A stretch of 64,000 nucleotides of DNA from CAYMYN01 sp964394665 (GTDB taxonomy: Bacteria; Planctomycetota; UBA1135; GCA-002686595), in the NCBI GenBank assembly GCA_964394665.1, contig CAYMYN010000003.1, positions 62,001-126,000 on the forward strand, in the 5' to 3' direction. Position 1 is the first letter of the stretch. Every line of letters starts with the position of its first letter. Position numbers and translations under genes: made by a program. This document shows positions 1 through 8,364 of the stretch, in pieces. The notes beneath the pieces are model-generated. The model did no database searches. It was not told where the DNA came from and saw only the letters and a program-made list of their open reading frames with translations.

Positions 1-72
1 GGACCGACGCCGTGGCGCCGGTCCCCCGTCTTCGAGGTCGGAGCTCCGTGGCTCGGCCCGGAGCTCCGCCGT

Positions 73-3000
73 TCACTCGCAGAACAGGACGTGCAGTCCG
101 TTGGTGAGGTTGTAGCCCGCACCTCCGGCGAGGGGGTCGCGGTACCAGTTCTGGAAGTAGCGCGCCTGGCCGGGGAAGAGGGTGCCGAAGGGCGAGCCCG
201 CGCCGAGGTTGACGTTGAAGACGTTGGTGCCGGCGCCGGTGTTGACGATGCCCAGGCGCACGACGAAGCCGCCGGCGCAACGCACGCCGTTGCCGAAGGG
301 GATGCTCACGGCGCTGGTGCCGGCGAAGTAGAGCGAGGGCTGTCCGAGCGGCAGGCCGCTCGAGACGAGCTGCAGGCCGTTCGCGGAGAGCGAGACGTTG
401 CCGTTGCTCGAGATGGTGGCGCCGGGCCCGGCGGAGTTGGGCGCGGAGGTGCAGTAGGAGTAGGCGCCGCCGGGGACGATGGTGATCGGCCCGTAGTGCT
501 GGGTCGTGCCCCAGTTGCCGGAGCGGTCGACGGCTCGGACGTGGAAGTAGTAGGGGTTGGGGCTGGGGGGCAGGGTTTGGGAGTAGCTCGTCACCGCGCC
601 CAGGTTCTGGGTCTGGGGCAGGTTCGTGCTGGGGCTGTTGTCGAACTGCACGCGGTAGCCTTGGATGCCGGAGAGGTTGTCGGTGGCCGCGGTCCAGTTG
701 ACGAGCACCTGGGTGTTGCAGCGCGAGAATCCGGCCGGATGGCCGGGGGCGTTGATCCCGGTCGGCCCCTGAGGCGCGGTGCCGTCGACGACGACGGGTT
801 TGCTCGAGCTCGGGTTGCCGGCGTTCTCCGATGTCATGTTCACCGCCCAGGTCTTGTTGCCCTCGGTGCTCCAACGGCCGTCCCAACGCACCGAGCGGTT
901 GTGGCCCGAGCGGATGTTGCCCAGGGTCACCCGCGTGCCCTCGTCCGGGTTGTTCATCAGGTCGGCGATCGGGCCGTCCTTGAGGGTCGTCTCGGCGCCG
1001 ACGAGCACGCCGCCGCTGCCCAGGTTCGACGCCAGGTGCACCATCGTCGCCACGTAGGAGGGGTTGGCCACGGTCGCGGTCATGCGCACGACCTCGTTCG
1101 GCTTGACGTAGGTCTTGTCGACGCTGGTCGTGAGCGTGGCGGCGGGCTGGGTGTTCTGGAGCGTGACGACCGCCGCGACGCCCACCCGCACGGGCGTGAG
1201 GAAGCTCGAGGTGACGTTCTCAGGGTAGATCTTGATGCGCCAGTTCCCCGCTCCGGGGTTGTTGAGGATGCGCACCTCTGCGTTGTCGCGTGTGGACTGG
1301 TGCGACCAGTAATCACCCGTGTTGCCACCCGCCGCGAAGGGCTCGCGGTCGAGGTACATGTCGATGTCGTTGACCAGCGCGCTCGAGGCACCCGCCGACG
1401 CGGCACGTTCGTGATAGAGCATCACGAAGGCCACGCGCGTCGCGTTCTCCGGGATCACGAGGTCCAGCTCGACGTGGCTCGAGGAGCTGCTCATGCCGAA
1501 GTTCCAGAAGTACATCGCTTGGCCGGCGAGGTTGTGGGCCCGGAATGCGTCCACGCGGCCGGTGCCGTAGACGTTGTAGTGGTGCGAGCTGCTCGTGCTG
1601 GGCGCCGCGAGGGTGACCCCGTTCTTGGTCAGCGCGCTGGCCATGATCACCGCGCCCAGGGCGGCGGGGCGGTAGCGCAGGAAGTCGAAGTGGTCCATCA
1701 ACTGCGCGGCGAGGCCCGTCACGTGGGGGGCGGCCATGCTGGTGCCCCAGAACTGCACGTAACCCGTGCCCGTGCCGGCGTTCACCGAGTCGATCCAGCG
1801 TCCGGGGGCCGCGACGTTCGGCTTCCAGCGCAGGTCGCCGGTGGGGCCGATGCTCGAGCGCGAGTAGATCGTGCCCGGATAGCCCTCGGCGGGCAGGTGG
1901 TAGTCGAGCACGTTGCCGACGGTGAGCACGTTCTTCGACGCGGCCTGCTGCCGGATGCGACTGGCGGCGGGACCCTCGTTGCCCGAGGCGAAGACGTGGA
2001 GTTGGTTGTAGGTCCAGATCGAGTTGTCGAGCTCGCGGCAGTCCGCCTCCGTGCCGATCCAGTTCGTACCCGAGAGGCCCCAGGAGTGGTTGACGACGTG
2101 CGGGATGGGCGTCGTGTTGCCGTTGGGGTCGGTGAGCGGAGTCTCGAAGTGGTCCAGCACGTCGGCCAGGGTCGAGCCGCCGCTCCAGGTGCCGCTCGGG
2201 CCGAAGACCTTCACGTTGTAGACGCGCAGGCTCTGGGTGCTCCCCAGGCCGGGAGCCACGCCGTCCAGGCTGCGGTCGGCGTCGGCCTTGCCGAAGATCG
2301 TGCCCGCCACGTGGCTGCCGTGGCCGTTGCTGTCGACCCAGGCGCTGGTGCCGCCGGTCGTCAGGTCCCAGCCCCAACCCCAGATGTGGTTCAGGCCGCT
2401 GTGGGTCGTGTCGATGCCGGAGTCGACCTCGCCGACGACCACGCTGCTGGTCGTGCCGCCGCTCCAGCTCGAACGCGTGAGGTCGGCCTGGATCATGGGC
2501 ATCGATTCGTCGTGCGCCTGGGTCGGCGCGATCCAGGGCTCGACGAACTGCACGAAGTCGAGCGCGGTGAGGGCCTCGAGCCGCTCGCGCGGGATGCGTC
2601 CACGGAAGGAGACGGAGCGCGGGCGGAACTGGTCGATCTCCATGCCCGCCGCTTCCAGCGCGGCCTGCTGCCAGCCGTTGCTCCTCCAGGAACCGTGGGG
2701 GCTGGCGAGCTCGGCGGGCGTCTCCTCGATGCCCGTGGGGGAGAGGAGCTGGGCGATGCCCAAGGGCACGCGCACCGAGTCCGGGCCGAGATCGGATTCG
2801 AACACGCTCACGAGCAGCTCGAGGGGCCCGTCGTTCCCCTCGGCGAGCACGCCCGCGAGCGCGGGGTGGAGCTTCTGCCAGGGTCGCGCGGGGCCGACCC
2901 AACGCACGAACTCGAGGGCCGCGACCTCGTCCAGGGCGTCGACCGGGACGGCGACGCGCAGGCAGTTGTTCGGATGGTAGTCGAGCACCCGCACGCCCAG

Positions 3001-3510
3001 GGCCTCGAGCGCCTCCACCCGATCCTCGCGGATGCGCTTCTCGAACATCACGAAGGCGTAGGTGTCAGCGTGCGGCCGCGGCGCGACCTCGAGGGCCTCG
3101 GCGGCCCGCGCGAGCTCGGGGTCGAGGCGCACTCCGGCCGGCGGCGCGTACACACCGGCCGCGAAACCCAGGAAGTGGGGGTTGCCCGAAGCGGGGGCCA
3201 CCAGGACGTCCCCCTCCGCGCCTTCGCGCGCCACGCGCCCGATCGGCATGCGCGGCACGTCGGGCAGGGCCTCGATCGGCACCGCGCGCACCGAGCCGCC
3301 CGTCACGAGCAGGCCCGGTTCGGCCTCCAACGCCGCATCGCCCGCGGCCGGCTCGGACCTCAGGGTCTCGTGGGCTGCATCGGCGCCCCGCTCGGGCGAC
3401 TGCGCGGCAGCGGGCAAGGCGAGGAGCGCGCCCACGAGGGCGGGGAAGAACCAGGTCGCGGAGGACCCGCGTCGGTAGAGAACGTGCGAGCGATCGGGAT
3501 GGAGGGGCAT
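73..3510 (-). CDS. Secreted subtilisin-like (S8) serine protease with C-terminal domains
   Basis: A 1145-residue exported endopeptidase. Residues 1-36 form a signal peptide (basic start, FFPALVGALLALPAAAQ). Residues about 90-330 are a pro-region that repeats an inhibitor-like pattern. The S8 catalytic domain follows with Asp363 (GEVDSG), His397 (NGHGSHVAG), oxyanion Asn511 (ASGNEG) and Ser591 (GTSMAAPH), so it should be active. After about residue 700 come a beta-rich P/C-terminal-like region, a fibronectin-III-like stretch (about 915-1010) and a conserved tail of the type FQNWYRDP...GLHVLFC that I associate with secreted planctomycete proteins. It is longer than a simple subtilase (about 400 residues). 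It stands alone on the minus strand. Its residues about 90-165 recur in the truncated reading frame at 5481-5957. Substrate unknown; probably scavenging or cell-surface proteolysis (inference). Confidence 0.93.
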   Translation of the reverse strand: MPLHPDRSHVLYRRGSSATWFFPALVGALLALPAAAQSPERGADAAHETLRSEPAAGDAALEAEPGLLVTGGSVRAVPIEALPDVPRMPIGRVAREGAEGDVLVAPASGNPHFLGFAAGVYAPPAGVRLDPELARAAEALEVAPRPHADTYAFVMFEKRIREDRVEALEALGVRVLDYHPNNCLRVAVPVDALDEVAALEFVRWVGPARPWQKLHPALAGVLAEGNDGPLELLVSVFESDLGPDSVRVPLGIAQLLSPTGIEETPAELASPHGSWRSNGWQQAALEAAGMEIDQFRPRSVSFRGRIPRERLEALTALDFVQFVEPWIAPTQAHDESMPMIQADLTRSSWSGGTTSSVVVGEVDSGIDTTHSGLNHIWGWGWDLTTGGTSAWVDSNGHGSHVAGTIFGKADADRSLDGVAPGLGSTQSLRVYNVKVFGPSGTWSGGSTLADVLDHFETPLTDPNGNTTPIPHVVNHSWGLSGTNWIGTEADCRELDNSIWTYNQLHVFASGNEGPAASRIRQQAASKNVLTVGNVLDYHLPAEGYPGTIYSRSSIGPTGDLRWKPNVAAPGRWIDSVNAGTGTGYVQFWGTSMAAPHVTGLAAQLMDHFDFLRYRPAALGAVIMASALTKNGVTLAAPSTSSSHHYNVYGTGRVDAFRAHNLAGQAMYFWNFGMSSSSSHVELDLVIPENATRVAFVMLYHERAASAGASSALVNDIDMYLDREPFAAGGNTGDYWSHQSTRDNAEVRILNNPGAGNWRIKIYPENVTSSFLTPVRVGVAAVVTLQNTQPAATLTTSVDKTYVKPNEVVRMTATVANPSYVATMVHLASNLGSGGVLVGAETTLKDGPIADLMNNPDEGTRVTLGNIRSGHNRSVRWDGRWSTEGNKTWAVNMTSENAGNPSSSKPVVVDGTAPQGPTGINAPGHPAGFSRCNTQVLVNWTAATDNLSGIQGYRVQFDNSPSTNLPQTQNLGAVTSYSQTLPPSPNPYYFHVRAVDRSGNWGTTQHYGPITIVPGGAYSYCTSAPNSAGPGATISSNGNVSLSANGLQLVSSGLPLGQPSLYFAGTSAVSIPFGNGVRCAGGFVVRLGIVNTGAGTNVFNVNLGAGSPFGTLFPGQARYFQNWYRDPLAGGAGYNLTNGLHVLFCE

Positions 3511-3912
3511 GGGAGGGGAGGGAGGGCAGGGGACTGGGGAAGCCGGCTCCCCCGACCCGCCGCAGGCCGGGGACGCCGATCGCCCTCACCATCCGCGAAG
3601 GCCCACCTCCGTTACAGGCCGATCTCGTTACTCGCGGAAGTCTCCCCGCAGTTCGCCCACGGAGCGCAAGCCCGCGCCTGAGATCGGTATGCGTTCGCCC
3701 TAGGTGCGCGGAGCGTCGATGAGGGCCACCCCGTCGCCCTCGGCACCCTCTCGCCCTCCTTGGCCGGGCCCAAGAGAGCGCAGCGACGGGGTCGCGCTGC
3801 ACCAATCTCGGATGGGCTAGGGGCCCGGGTCGGCCGGGGCGGCGCTCGGCCCGCGCAGTGCGACGCGCAGAACGTCACCGACCGCAGCGCTTGCGTTCCC
3901 GAGTGTCGCTCG
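3511..3912. other. Intergenic region upstream of the S8 protease
   Basis: About 400 bases without a credible gene. It should hold the promoter of the minus-strand protease and the transcript end of the gene at 3913. I see an 8-bp inverted pair CCGATCTC (3619-3626) and GAGATCGG (3680-3687), and a bulged GC hairpin around 3777-3801 that could end transcription from 3913. No clear sigma-70 promoter hexamers were found. Confidence 0.4.
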
Positions 3913-5484
3913 TCAATCGGCGATCCCGCGCGCCAACTCCCGCGCAGGTTCGAACGTCCGTTCGTCGAGGTGGATGTCGAAGCGCTGGACACCGCTGACC
4001 TCCCGGACCTCCACACGGATCTCCTGGCCGCGGGCGCTGTCCCCGGAGTCCGGACATGCTTGGACGACGTGGACTCGACCGGTCCAGGTGCCGGGCGAAC
4101 GCAGCTTGAAGCGGGCGTAGCCCGAGACCTGGGAAACCGAGCCGCGTCGTTCTCGAGCAAGCTCACGGTCGAGGGAGATGCTCGCTCGCACGGTAGGTGG
4201 GAGCCGGTCCACCCCGATCAAACGCAGCTCGACGTCGAACCCCTCGCTCAGCCGCACGCGGTCCGCACCGCCTTCGAGCGTGCACCTCACCGCCCGCAGT
4301 CCTTCGGCATCGATCTCGACCTCGAGGGGCTCGGCGTGGAGGAAGATGTGTTGTCCGTCGCGGCGCGAGGACGAGGGTACGGGGCCCGTCGAGCCGCCCT
4401 CCTCAAATCGAATGGGGCGAGCTACGGCAGAGCCCATCGTGTAGATGATGTGCTGGATGGGTCCGTCGGGATCGGTCCTGACGATGATGTGCCGGATGAG
4501 TTCGCCGTCCGGCCCTTCGACGATCAGGCGACTCGTCATCAACCGCCCACGCAGGTCGATCGGATCGAGCCGAATCTGCTCTCCAGGCTCGACGTCGATC
4601 TCCAACAACTGCAGGGATGGGCCGACCCAGGAGTCTGCGTAGACCGCCAGTAGCGACCTCCCGATCGGAACACGCGAGCGCTCGAAGGTGCCGTCCGCAT
4701 CGGGCGACCAAGTAGAGCGGAGCGTTGGCGCGATCAGCACGAGGCTCAGGTCGGCAGGGTCGAGGCCCTCGTCGAGGATGAGGCTCCCGAAGATGCGTGC
4801 GGCATCGTCGAGGACCAGCACGACATCGTTCTGGCCTGGGGAGACTTCCATGCTGACGTCCGCGTGATCAGAGCTGAACGTCTCCAGAGTGAGCTTGCCG
4901 CTCAGAGGGTCCCCGCGGATCTCGAATCTGCCATCCGCGTCGGTAGCAGTTGGGTCAAGTAGCGAGCTCGGCGCAGGCTTCCTCCTTGCTGAATGGGCAG
5001 CCGTCGCAAACACAGCGATGCCCTCGAGCGGCAACCCTGCGGCGTTCATCACCCAGCCAGAGACGAGAACCGGTGGTACGTCAGGAGCAGGCTCGGCGAT
5101 GTCGATCCGGTTCGGCTCGACAGACCTCGGCGTAACCAGCTCGGATCGCAGCGCCTCGCGTGGAGCTTCTTCGGACGCGACCACCAGGGGTTCGCCGACG
5201 AGGGGTGTTGGCGGCGGTAGGTCGCTCGCCACTTCCATCCGCGGCTGTTGCACGGTCGACTCGAGTTGCCGCGCAGGCAACGACATGGGCTCGAGCGAAC
5301 CTGAAGTGGACTGCTCCCACCACCACCATGCGATCGATGTGGCCGCCAACAGCGCAAGCCCGAGCCACCGCAGCGATGCGCTGCGTTCTCCCGAGCCTTC
5401 CTGTTGCGCCCCTCGGGGTGCAGCGGACGCGTTGCGGGAGCTGCGCTCGCCCTCGGGGTCAACTCGTGAAGGGATGGATGTCAT
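3913..5484 (-). CDS. Membrane-anchored protein with carboxypeptidase-regulatory-like domain, function unknown
   Basis: 523 residues from the ATG at 5484; a GTG 33 bases further upstream is also in frame. A basic, polar N-terminus is followed by one hydrophobic segment ending in WWWWEQ (about residues 38-58), then a Pro/Glu-rich linker. Next comes a beta-rich module (VSGWVMNAAGLPLEG ... TDADGRFEI) typical of carboxypeptidase-regulatory-like/CNA-B-type surface domains. The C-terminal half is beta-rich and unrecognised. The start codon shares ATGA with the stop of the truncated protease fragment at 5481, so the two could be translationally coupled, or the join could mark a recombination point. 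Base composition is visibly less GC-rich than the neighbours, which suggests acquisition or relaxed selection. No enzyme motif was seen. Confidence 0.7.
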   Translation of the reverse strand: MTSIPSRVDPEGERSSRNASAAPRGAQQEGSGERSASLRWLGLALLAATSIAWWWWEQSTSGSLEPMSLPARQLESTVQQPRMEVASDLPPPTPLVGEPLVVASEEAPREALRSELVTPRSVEPNRIDIAEPAPDVPPVLVSGWVMNAAGLPLEGIAVFATAAHSARRKPAPSSLLDPTATDADGRFEIRGDPLSGKLTLETFSSDHADVSMEVSPGQNDVVLVLDDAARIFGSLILDEGLDPADLSLVLIAPTLRSTWSPDADGTFERSRVPIGRSLLAVYADSWVGPSLQLLEIDVEPGEQIRLDPIDLRGRLMTSRLIVEGPDGELIRHIIVRTDPDGPIQHIIYTMGSAVARPIRFEEGGSTGPVPSSSRRDGQHIFLHAEPLEVEIDAEGLRAVRCTLEGGADRVRLSEGFDVELRLIGVDRLPPTVRASISLDRELARERRGSVSQVSGYARFKLRSPGTWTGRVHVVQACPDSGDSARGQEIRVEVREVSGVQRFDIHLDERTFEPARELARGIAD

Positions 5485-5957
5485 GCATCTATCTCGGAGT
5501 GGCGGAGCTCCGGGCACACCGGACCGCCCGGCGATGTGCCAGCGTACAATTCGGGATAGGCCCCTCCGCCCTGGAGGCCGATCTCGCCGAAGTGCGCCAG
5601 GGCTTGCACGGGATCGTCTCGAATGCGCCCCGCGAGCATCACGAAGGCGTAGGTCTTGCGGGCGGGGTGCGCGGCGAGGTCGAGGGATTCGTTCGCGCGG
5701 GCGAGTTCGGGATCGAGGCGCTCACCCCGCGGCGGCGCGTAGGCCCCGGCCGCGAAGCCGAGGAAGTAGGGATCGCCGCCGCCTTCCGACACGAGGTCGT
5801 CGCCGAGTTCGCCTTCCTGAACGACGCGACCGATCGGGAAGCAAGGGGCCGGAGCCGGAGCTTGGGCTCGGGCGTGGGCGCCGGGGAGCCCGAAGGTCAG
5901 GCCGAAGGCCAGCAGCGCGGCGGCGCCGACTCGTGGGGTTCGCGGAGCTCGACGCAT
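5481..5957 (-). pseudogene. Truncated paralogue of the S8 protease N-terminus
   Basis: 158 residues. A signal peptide (LLAFGLTFGLPGAHARAQA) is followed by about 75 residues that align closely with residues 91-165 of the S8 protease at 73-3510. Shared blocks are IGRV..EG..GD, FLGFAAG.YAPP.G.RLDPELARA, TYAFVM and RIR.D.V.AL. Similarity stops abruptly and about 35 unrelated residues follow to a TGA that overlaps the next start codon (ATGA). No catalytic domain remains in this frame or just downstream. The simplest reading is a duplicated protease gene cut off by a rearrangement that brought in the gene at 3913. A short secreted protein built only of this pro-region-like domain, perhaps a protease inhibitor, is the alternative. 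Confidence 0.65.
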
Positions 5958-6147
5958 GCCGTGGGGCTCGGTCCGGAGTGTGGGGCCCGCTGCACCGGGC
6001 CTCCCCGGAGTCTGCCCCGGACTTCCCGCTCACGCCAGGCGGGGCGCGGATCCGATGGGCAGCCCAGGGGGGACGCCAGCGTGGGGCCTCTCGTGAAGGA
6101 ACGGCCGACAGTCGCGCCGCGCGGCGTGGCCCCCTAGGCTTCCCGGC

Positions 6148-6816
6148 ATGGGTCACTTCCCGCCCGACAACTCTTCGCACCCGCTCCAGGGCGGCGCGGG
6201 GGAGGATCCGCGGGCGGAGGGCTTCGCGAGCCTGACCGCGCGGGCCGCGGCCGGGGATCGCGCGGCGCTCGAGACCCTGCTCGAGCAACACCTGCCGGAC
6301 CTGCGCGCCTTCGTGCGGCTGCGGGCGGGTCCCTTGGTGCGGGCCCAGGAGTCGAACTCGGACCTGGTGCAGTCGGTCTGTCGCGAGGTGCTCGAGCACG
6401 CCGACCTCTTCCAGCACGGCACGGGCAACGCCTTCCGGCACTGGCTCTTCACCACGGCGCTGCGCAAGATCCTGAACCGGCACGATTTCTATCGCGCGCA
6501 GAAACGCGATGCCCTGCGCGAGGTGGCGCTCGACGCCACCGGCGCCGACCGCGACGCCCTGCTCTACGACCGCTACCGCTCGTTCTCGAGCCCCAGCCGG
6601 GCGATCGTCCTGCGCGAGGAGATGGAGCGCGTCGAAGCGGCCTTCGAGCTGCTCAGCGAGGAGCAGCGCGAGGTCGTCACCCTGGCCCACATCGTCGGCC
6701 TCTCCCGCCGCGAGATCGCCGACCAGCTCGGCAAGAGCGAGGGCGCCATACGCGTCGTGCTCCACCGAGCCCTGGTCAAGCTCTCGGGCCTGCTCAGCCA
6801 GCCGGAGCGCTCCTGA
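6148..6816 (+). CDS. ECF-type RNA polymerase sigma factor
   Basis: 222 residues. Residues about 25-100 form the sigma-70 region 2 helices, including the core-binding and -10-reading segment (SDLVQSVCREVLEH ... FRHWLFTTALRKILNRHDF). Residues about 155-215 form region 4, with the helix-turn-helix LSRREIADQLGKSEGAIRVVLHR. The long linker and wording of region 2 match the expanded ECF groups of planctomycetes and relatives. No anti-sigma factor gene lies next to it; the next gene starts 34 bases downstream and encodes a lipoprotein, so the two may be co-transcribed. It diverges from the protease fragment at 5957. The regulon cannot be told from the sequence. Confidence 0.9.
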   Translation: MGHFPPDNSSHPLQGGAGEDPRAEGFASLTARAAAGDRAALETLLEQHLPDLRAFVRLRAGPLVRAQESNSDLVQSVCREVLEHADLFQHGTGNAFRHWLFTTALRKILNRHDFYRAQKRDALREVALDATGADRDALLYDRYRSFSSPSRAIVLREEMERVEAAFELLSEEQREVVTLAHIVGLSRREIADQLGKSEGAIRVVLHRALVKLSGLLSQPERS

Positions 6817-6850
6817 GCGTCCCGCGGGGAGGACTGCTAGGATCTGCGAC

Positions 6851-7729
6851 ATGACGCCGCTCTTGCGCTCGCTCCCGGTCCTGCTCGCTCTCTTCGTCGC
6901 CGGTTGTCGGTCCGGCGCGGACCACGCGGGAGCGCCGGGCGATCCCGCGCCGGCGCCCGAGCGCGACTACGTCTTCGCCTTCCTCGTGCGGGGCACGCCG
7001 AGCGAGCCCATCTCACAGGAGCGGGCGGCCGAGCTCGGTCAGGGCCACATGGCCAACATCCGGCGCCTGGCGGACGAACGTTCGTTGCTCGTCGCCGGTC
7101 CCTTCGGTGATCCGCGGCCCGACGCGCGCCTGCGCGGGTTGTTCGTGTTCGACACGGCGCGCCTGGCAGACGCGCGGGCGCTGGTCGTCACCGATCCGGC
7201 GATCGAGGCCGGCAGCCTGGCGGCCGAGCTCTACTCCTTCCGCAGCGCCACGCCCCTGCGCGAGCTGCCCGAGCTCTACGCGGCCTTCGAACGGGAGCGT
7301 CGGGCCGCCGACCCCGACGCGCCGGCTTTCGAAGGGCGCTCGTACGCGCTGGTGCTGGCGGCGGACGGCGCTGCGGCGGAGCGGGCGCTGGCGCCGCTCG
7401 TCGCCGAGGGCCGCGTGCTCTATCACGGGCGTCTTCGTCCCGGATCGGAGGGCACCGAGCGCTGGACCGAGGGCCTGGTGGCGGGCGGACTGGTCGGCGG
7501 CGCGCTGTTCTGCCTCGACGAGACCGACATCGAGGTTGCGCGCTCGCGGGTGGAGGCCGCGGCCGCCGCGGCGGGTGAGGTGATCGAGTGGCAGGTCCTG
7601 CACTGGTGGGCATCGAGCGCACTGACCCGCTTGCCCGCGCGGGCTGTCGCATCGACCGAAGCGCCGCCCGGCCCAGAGGCCCTGCGCATCCACGGCTCGA
7701 TCCAGGCGGGCATCGAGCACCGCCGCTGA
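6851..7729 (+). CDS. Lipoprotein with YCII-type domains
   Basis: 292 residues from the ATG at 6851. The first 20 residues are a lipoprotein signal (LLALFVAGC), so the mature protein should be anchored by Cys19. Residues about 36-125 resemble a YCII-related domain (FLVRGTPSEPISQERAAELGQGHMANIRRLADERSLLVAGPFGD). Known YCII proteins are small dimeric alpha/beta-barrel folds, with a catalytic His/Asp pair in some members. A second, more diverged copy seems to follow at about 145-250 (SYALVLAADG ... EGRVLYHGRL). Export of a YCII-like protein as a lipoprotein is uncommon. It sits 34 bases behind the sigma factor gene. Function unknown. Confidence 0.75.
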   Translation: MTPLLRSLPVLLALFVAGCRSGADHAGAPGDPAPAPERDYVFAFLVRGTPSEPISQERAAELGQGHMANIRRLADERSLLVAGPFGDPRPDARLRGLFVFDTARLADARALVVTDPAIEAGSLAAELYSFRSATPLRELPELYAAFERERRAADPDAPAFEGRSYALVLAADGAAAERALAPLVAEGRVLYHGRLRPGSEGTERWTEGLVAGGLVGGALFCLDETDIEVARSRVEAAAAAAGEVIEWQVLHWWASSALTRLPARAVASTEAPPGPEALRIHGSIQAGIEHRR

Positions 7730-7763
7730 CGCGCGGGCACGGGGCCCGACCGCTCAGCGTCGC

Positions 7764-8189
7764 TCAGAGCTCGCGCAGCAGGGTGTGCAGGCGCAGGATC
7801 GCGGCGCGGTCCTGCTCGAGCTCGAGCTGGGGGTAGGCGTCGGGGAACTCGGCCCAGCGGTACCCCGAGAAGTCGGGCTCGAGGCGCAGGGTCGGCGCCG
7901 GCGAGGGCAGGCGCACGCCGTAGGTCCACTCGATGACCTCCTCGTCGCCCAGGAGCCAACGGGCGGGCATCGCGAGGTCGATCAGGTCCTGGGGCGGGGT
8001 CAGGATCCCGGTGTCGAGCTGGACCTCGCGCCGGATCGCGGTCTCGAGCTTCTCGTCGTAACCGACGGGCCCCTGGACCGGCCCCCAGGAGCTCTCGACG
8101 CCCTGCTCCCTGCGCAGCAGCAGGTAGCTGGGGCGAAGTTGTTCGATCTGGAAGACGAAGATCTTGACCCTGTGAAGCAGCTGCACCAT
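7764..8189 (-). CDS. Nudix-fold protein with degenerate Nudix box
   Basis: 141 residues from the ATG at 8189; other in-frame starts lie upstream but are preceded by sequence without protein character. The opening VQLLHRVKIFVFQI and the pattern G40-x5-E46-x7-R54-E55-V-x-L58-D59-x-G61-I match the Nudix box spacing GX5EX7REUXEEXGU. The two metal-binding Glu positions are Leu58 and Asp59. Nudix enzymes hydrolyse nucleoside diphosphates linked to another group; with this box, activity may be altered or lost. It is convergent with the lipoprotein gene and divergent from folC, 175 bases away. A binding or regulatory role is possible. Confidence 0.7.
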   Translation of the reverse strand: MVQLLHRVKIFVFQIEQLRPSYLLLRREQGVESSWGPVQGPVGYDEKLETAIRREVQLDTGILTPPQDLIDLAMPARWLLGDEEVIEWTYGVRLPSPAPTLRLEPDFSGYRWAEFPDAYPQLELEQDRAAILRLHTLLREL

Positions 8190-8364
8190 CGGCTCGGCCG
8201 GCGGTGGGGACCGCCGGGTGGGGGGCTTCGGCACCGTTCCGAGTCTATCCCGGCCCGATGCGGGAGGTGTCATCGGCCACAGAGGGGGCTGGGCCAGTGC
8301 GCGAACGTCGGATCCGTGCCGGGGCCGCTGGCGCCCGGCGCGCATCGGGGGTACGAGGCCGCCC

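Noticed and set aside
91..3681. A 1196-codon open frame on the plus strand opposite the S8 protease
   Set aside because: Shadow of a high-GC gene: composition is Arg/Gly/Ala/Val/His-rich and repetitive with no domain, while the minus strand has a complete catalytic triad.
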